Of a DNA stretch of 64,000 bases, positions 60,391 through 64,000 are shown in pieces. The DNA lies in assembly GCA_015059925.1 (NCBI GenBank), contig SUZL01000001.1:362093-426092 (forward strand), written 5' to 3'. A model generated the notes under the pieces. The model had not been told where the DNA came from and searched no databases. It saw nothing but the letters and a program-made list of their open reading frames with translations. A program made the position numbers and the translations under genes. This stretch comes from Rikenellaceae bacterium. GTDB taxonomy: Bacteria; Bacteroidota; Bacteroidia; Bacteroidales; Rikenellaceae. Each line of letters begins with the position of its first letter. Positions within the stretch are counted from its first letter, which is position 1.

Positions 60391-61179
60391 ATGAAACGCT
60401 TATCTTTCGCAACAATGTTTTTAGCCATCGTGGCTCTACTTGGCTCGTGCCAGAAGCCCGCGACGGTGGAGGTTGTGGCACTGCAGGATAATCTGCAACC
60501 GCGCCTGATGCAGGCGGCTCTTTTTGCCGAGACTGCCCCCGAGGGTCTGATCGAATCGCTCGGACTGCAGGAGGGTGTACCCGCATCGGTTTGTGCTTTT
60601 ATGGTTAATACGCAAGATAAGCAGATTCTATTCGATGCGGGCAACGGCAACGACGACTCGCAGCTGTTGCCTGCATTGACCAAAGCCGGCTACACGGCCT
60701 CCGACATCGACTACGTTATGATTACGCATATGCACGGCGACCACATTGGCGGTATGACGCGCGATGGCAAGGCTGTGTTCGAGAATGCTACGCTCTACAT
60801 CCCCAAGATCGAGTACGATGGTTGGATTGCTATGGGCGAGGAGCGCTCGGCGCAGATGCGTGCAATGATTGCAGCGTACGGCGACCGCGTTAAGATCTTC
60901 TCTGCAAGCGACACCCTGCCCTGCGACGTGGAGGCTATCGCGGCCGTAGGTCATACACCTGGCCACACGGCATATCGCGTGGGCGATGTTGTGATTGCGG
61001 GCGACGTGATGCACGGCGTGGCTCTGCAGTTGGAGCACCCCGAGATTTGCGCTCGCTTCGATACGGATAAGGTAAATGCCGTAGCTTCGCGCAAGATGCT
61101 TATCGAGAAGGCCCGCACCGAGGGGCTGAGGATGTACGGTATGCACTTCCCCGCGCCTTATTATCTGGATTTGAAGTAG
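60391..61179 (+). CDS. MBL-fold metallo-hydrolase lipoprotein
   Basis: The 262-residue lipoprotein (LLGSC, Cys17) contains the HxHxDH motif MITHMHGDHIGGM. The second His comes in GHTPGHTAYRV, the bridging Asp in VIAGDVMHGVAL, and a late His in GMHFPAPYYLDL. These are full dinuclear metal ligands of the metallo-beta-lactamase fold. The sequence looks like the hydrolase/lactonase branch rather than beta-lactamases. The substrate is unknown. It may be cotranscribed with the M3 peptidase gene. Confidence 0.85.
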   Translation: MKRLSFATMFLAIVALLGSCQKPATVEVVALQDNLQPRLMQAALFAETAPEGLIESLGLQEGVPASVCAFMVNTQDKQILFDAGNGNDDSQLLPALTKAGYTASDIDYVMITHMHGDHIGGMTRDGKAVFENATLYIPKIEYDGWIAMGEERSAQMRAMIAAYGDRVKIFSASDTLPCDVEAIAAVGHTPGHTAYRVGDVVIAGDVMHGVALQLEHPEICARFDTDKVNAVASRKMLIEKARTEGLRMYGMHFPAPYYLDLK

Positions 61180-61200
61180 CACAGCTTTCGGCACAATAAT

Positions 61201-61240
61201 AAAAGAGCCTGTCTGCAATTTGCAAACAGGCTCTTTTATT
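61201..61240. terminator. Terminator after MBL-fold gene
   Basis: Stem aaaagagcctgt / acaggctctttt plus an inner tgcaa / ttgca pairing. The A and T flanks allow use on both strands. Confidence 0.85.
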
Positions 61241-61370
61241 ATCTCAAAAATTGTATAACAAGAGGGATTTTCAGGCTTGCGAAGCCCGAGAAACCTGAGT
61301 TTACTTTGACGTAAATGAGGATTTCGAGGGCGAGTATAACGCAGAAATCACCTTGTTTGACAATTTTTAA

Positions 61371-63356
61371 TTATTTCTTCACCAGCAGAACCGCATCCGC
61401 GCAAATCTGTCCCGTAACATTTCCACGGTTGGTGAACTCAACGTATCCCTTCTCTCCGGTACGCAGGTCGTACTCGCCGAGCGATACCCACTCGCCCGAG
61501 GTCTGGCCCTTGATGGTGATCTTCTCCGAATCGATCACAACATCACGATCCGACTTTCCGTCGTTTACAACGAGCTCCATAACCTTCGATGACTCGGCGC
61601 GGCGGATATGGTAGGTGTAGATCGTGTAGCGACCATCGTTCTTAACCTCAAAGGGATAGCGCAAACGCTTCTCCGCAGCGGTCTTATCCAGCACAAGATA
61701 CGAACGACCATAACCGTTGTTACGCACGATACGCTGCCATCCGTCGGGCACCTCGAAATCTGCATCATCGACAACAACATCGGCAGGCGTGCCATCGAGC
61801 AGGGGATCCTCTTCGTACATACGCTGAATCTCCTTAACATCAACCTCCTGCACCTTTACACCAGCATCAATTGCCAGACACGCAGCCTTGGCGGCACTCT
61901 GGCCCAGAAGCATAAATACGGGCTCCATACGGATCGAGCCGTAGGCGATGTGGCTCGCCGAAAGGCATACGGGAACGAGCAGGTTGTCGCACTCCTCGCG
62001 CTTGGGTGTGATCGAGCGGTACGATACGTCGTAGGGCAGACCGCCGTAAATCTCGACATTACCCTCGTTCTTAACCATCTTAACACCATCCTTCTCGATG
62101 ACAATGCGCTGGCAGTTGTGCGAATCCATCGTGTAGGCCGCCATACCTACGCCATCCTCGACCGAGGTTACGTTGTCGCAGTTGGCCTGCGTCGTTACAT
62201 ACTCGCCCACCATACGGCGTGCCTCACGGATGTAGAGCTGCGGTGTCCAGTGGCCATACTCGACATACTCATCCTTCGGAAGTCCCCACGACAGCATCTC
62301 CTTGCGCAACTGCTCGGGAACGCGCTCATCGTTGCCGATGAACCACAGCAGGCCGAGCGTATAATCTTTGTGCGCCTCGATGATCTGCTGACGCTCCTCG
62401 TACGTACCCTCGGGGTAGCCGTAGTTCATACCGATCATATCCGACGAGAAGGGGCCGCGATTGTTGATATCGGTCTTGTTGTTGGGCATCGGGCTGACGA
62501 TGAAGTAGTCGTTGAGTTTATACTTCTTCTGCGCCTCAATCACGCGCAACAGCAACTCATAGCGCGACGCATCGTAGTTGGCAGGCTTCTCGATGGGGAG
62601 CATATTCTCGGGATCGCTCGTCAGGCAGATGCGGTAGTTGTAGGCCTGCACCTTCCTATCGCCCGATCCCGTCGCAGCCATCGTCTCGGGCGAGATACCC
62701 CACAGCAGACCGCTCGTCGGGTCGCCCTTTACGACGTAGGGATCGACGCCATCGACGAACTGATGCAAGTGCTGCATCTGAACGCCGTTGTGATCCTCGC
62801 CATATACTTTATTATCCTCGCGACCAACGACATAGCTAACGCCCGCCGCTGCCATCAAATCGCCCTCATACGAGCAGTCGATAAACTGCTTGGCGTAAAT
62901 CTCGTTCAGAGGCTCGCCCTTGACCTCCTCGAGGAAGATCGACTTTATCGTCGCGCCCTGCTTCTGCGCGCCCACGATGCGATTGCCGTAGAGCACCTCC
63001 ACAGCGCCACGCTCGATGTAGCCCTTGAAAATCGCCTCGGCCACCTTGGGCTCGAAGATCCAGCTCTCCAAAGTGCCGTACTCGGCACCCGCACGACGAT
63101 AGAAGTCGAGCGAGAGGCCCTTGACGACCTGCTTGTTACCGATGTCGGTCTGTCCCAAACCGCCCGAGGTCATACCTCCGAGACGGTGTCCGGGCTCGAC
63201 GAGCAGCACCGTTTTACCCTGCTTGGCTACGGCATAGGCCGCAATCACACCAGCCGACGTACCGCCATAGACGCACACATCATACTCTGTCTGAGGTTTT
63301 CCGCACGAGGCGAGCAGCATCACCGCCGCCACTGCAAAACAGATAATTCGTTTCAT
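61371..63356 (-). CDS. FAD-dependent oxidoreductase lipoprotein with golvesin-like C-terminus
   Basis: The 661-residue lipoprotein (LLASC, Cys18) opens with VCVYGGTSAGVIAAYAVAKQGK, a dinucleotide-binding fold, followed by GHRLGGMTSGGLGQTD and IDCSYEGDLMAAAGV, typical of the FAD_oxidored family. Residues about 535-661 form a beta domain (GYGRSYLVLDKTAA, YTIYTYHIRR) like golvesin/xanthan-lyase carbohydrate-binding modules. The family is common in glycan-degrading Bacteroidota but its reaction is not established. It is the last gene before the repeat-rich gap and the rRNA operon. Confidence 0.85.
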   Translation of the reverse strand: MKRIICFAVAAVMLLASCGKPQTEYDVCVYGGTSAGVIAAYAVAKQGKTVLLVEPGHRLGGMTSGGLGQTDIGNKQVVKGLSLDFYRRAGAEYGTLESWIFEPKVAEAIFKGYIERGAVEVLYGNRIVGAQKQGATIKSIFLEEVKGEPLNEIYAKQFIDCSYEGDLMAAAGVSYVVGREDNKVYGEDHNGVQMQHLHQFVDGVDPYVVKGDPTSGLLWGISPETMAATGSGDRKVQAYNYRICLTSDPENMLPIEKPANYDASRYELLLRVIEAQKKYKLNDYFIVSPMPNNKTDINNRGPFSSDMIGMNYGYPEGTYEERQQIIEAHKDYTLGLLWFIGNDERVPEQLRKEMLSWGLPKDEYVEYGHWTPQLYIREARRMVGEYVTTQANCDNVTSVEDGVGMAAYTMDSHNCQRIVIEKDGVKMVKNEGNVEIYGGLPYDVSYRSITPKREECDNLLVPVCLSASHIAYGSIRMEPVFMLLGQSAAKAACLAIDAGVKVQEVDVKEIQRMYEEDPLLDGTPADVVVDDADFEVPDGWQRIVRNNGYGRSYLVLDKTAAEKRLRYPFEVKNDGRYTIYTYHIRRAESSKVMELVVNDGKSDRDVVIDSEKITIKGQTSGEWVSLGEYDLRTGEKGYVEFTNRGNVTGQICADAVLLVKK

Positions 63357-63480
63357 AGAAAAAGGTTGTTGATTAGTATTAATTACAAAATTAAGAAAAA
63401 TTTTATCTTATTCCAGCAATGACAACCATTTTTCTATATAATATATATAAGGTATAACCTCCCTTAACCGAAATAATAAC

Positions 63481-63537
63481 AAGTCCTCCCTCACAGGAGG
63501 GAGGATTTAGGAGGATGGGAAACATAACTGTCGGCGG
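63481..63537 (+). repeat. 57-base direct repeat, copy 1
   Basis: Begins aagtcctccctcacaggagg and ends gtcggcgg. It contains a tcctccct/aggaggga hairpin. It matches copy 2 at 53 of 57 positions. Confidence 0.85.
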
Positions 63538-63581
63538 CTGCTACCAAAGGTAACAGACAACAAGGTACGTTTCTTTTTACA

Positions 63582-63722
63582 TATAGCACCAATCTTGCTC
63601 CTCTTAATTTTTGCATAGAGTGCCATAGATTTTGTGCAAAACGAAAAATTGGCTGTTAGGATAGTACTATACGTACAGCTCAACAGCCAATTTAAGTCTT
63701 GTGCAAAAGATATGGTGCTATA
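63582..63722. repeat. Nested inverted-repeat element (141 bases)
   Basis: Outer arms TATAGCACCA / TGGTGCTATA (63582-63591, 63713-63722) enclose an inner perfect 12-bp stem AAATTGGCTGTT / AACAGCCAATTT (63646-63657, 63682-63693). TTGTGCAAAA occurs twice between them. No gene fits: this and the flanks make up the 558-base gap after the oxidoreductase. Confidence 0.65.
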
Positions 63723-63756
63723 TAAAGAACAACCCAAATCCGACTCGGCTAAAACA

Positions 63757-63813
63757 AAGTCCTCCCTCACAGGATGGAGGATTTAGGAGGGTGGGTAACA
63801 TAACAGTCGGCGG
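63757..63813 (+). repeat. 57-base direct repeat, copy 2
   Basis: Same orientation as copy 1 and 276 bases downstream, with four substitutions. It is followed by a cggtcgccgccg palindrome and the 5S terminator. Confidence 0.85.
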
Positions 63814-63879
63814 TCGCCGCCGATTCAAGCCGAGCAAAATCAGCCCATCGACTGCACCTAACCACTGACATAAATATAC

Positions 63880-63911
63880 AAAAAAAACCGAGCCCTTATT
63901 AGGACTCGGCT
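63880..63911 (-). terminator. Terminator of the rRNA operon
   Basis: On the minus strand, ccgagtcc / gggctcgg (one G-T pair) with a 6-base loop is followed by T7. It lies just after the 3' end of the 5S gene. Confidence 0.85.
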
Positions 63912-63913
63912 TG

Positions 63914-64000
<87 letters not shown>

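Noticed and set aside
61608-63422. 604-residue plus-strand ORF opposite the FAD oxidoreductase
   Set aside because: Antisense frames are kept open by the GC-rich codon bias. The minus-strand gene has a lipobox, FAD motif and full family length, while this frame shows none.
63507-63770. 87-residue minus-strand ORF in the terminal gap
   Set aside because: It runs through both the nested inverted repeat and a 57-base repeat copy, has no family-like pattern and no promoter, and is best explained as chance.

Overview
The window looks like a chromosomal piece of a gut-type member of Bacteroidota, order Bacteroidales, most like Alistipes (Rikenellaceae). Three things support this. Promoters follow the Bacteroidota pattern of TTTG, 19-21 bases, then TAnnTTTG (best examples at 2098, 6401, 14161, 14491 and 28830, and on the minus strand at 8663, 13270 and 44619). 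Gene starts lack strong Shine-Dalgarno sequences. The gene content includes Mfa/Fim-type fimbriae, GH109, GH125 and GH92 lipoproteins, DUF5106, reverse rubrerythrin, and HMA/TonB metal genes. The genus is an inference from general resemblance, since no search was possible.

Layout. 1-8.0 kb: the end of an aldo/keto reductase, an NTF2-like secreted protein with a DUF418 membrane protein, a GH109 lipoprotein, recO-ispG on the minus strand, and a GH125 alpha-mannosidase. 8.0-13.3 kb (minus): reverse rubrerythrin, then a thioredoxin-like lipoprotein with a zinc-cysteine-less sirtuin and small membrane proteins, then a compact SPFH / Arc-type / micro-ORF / membrane-protein operon. 13.3-15.5 kb: a secreted EEP-family phosphohydrolase, two tandem tRNA-Pro genes (UGG, CGG) and oxyR. 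15.6-21.0 kb: a housekeeping and envelope operon, rsfS-ftsH-cdsA-psd-AI-2E family permease-riboflavin kinase. 21.0-24.6 kb (minus): a metal-handling operon of an orphan PqqD-like protein, a His/Cys-rich secreted protein, a TonB-dependent receptor with a Cys cluster, and a periplasmic HMA protein. 24.6-28.5 kb: recQ, an RNase D-like exonuclease, and rlmI.

28.5-40.8 kb is the main accessory region, a seven-gene fimbrial operon. It holds a DUF3575 protein, a DUF3868/OmpA-like protein, a presumed major pilin, an Mfa2/FimB-type anchor with 33 consecutive Asp/Glu-Pro dipeptides, a further pilin, and two large tip/adhesin-type lipoproteins. The promoter carries two copies of a near-palindrome exactly 21 bp apart. 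A GC-alternating imperfect hairpin lies upstream, and a set of hairpins separates the pilin gene from the anchor gene. Four of the five structural subunits carry a TR(A/G) motif about 25-35 residues after the lipobox, which fits the protease-activated, donor-strand assembly known for this pilus class.

40.8-44.6 kb (minus): a DAACS symporter and a GntP permease with glycerate kinase. 44.7-63.4 kb: a run of secreted and lipoprotein hydrolases (GH92, an esterase, an unrecognised GH42-like protein beside a GH9 enzyme, a tricorn-type S41 protease, a CE1-type esterase, an M3 peptidase, an MBL-fold hydrolase, and an FAD oxidoreductase with a golvesin-like C-terminus). The last 0.6 kb holds two 57-base direct repeats around a nested inverted repeat. 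It ends in the 3' part of a minus-strand 5S rRNA gene, so an rRNA operon continues past the right edge. Overall the window encodes host-glycan and peptide foraging, surface adhesion, peroxide defence and metal handling on a background of core genes.
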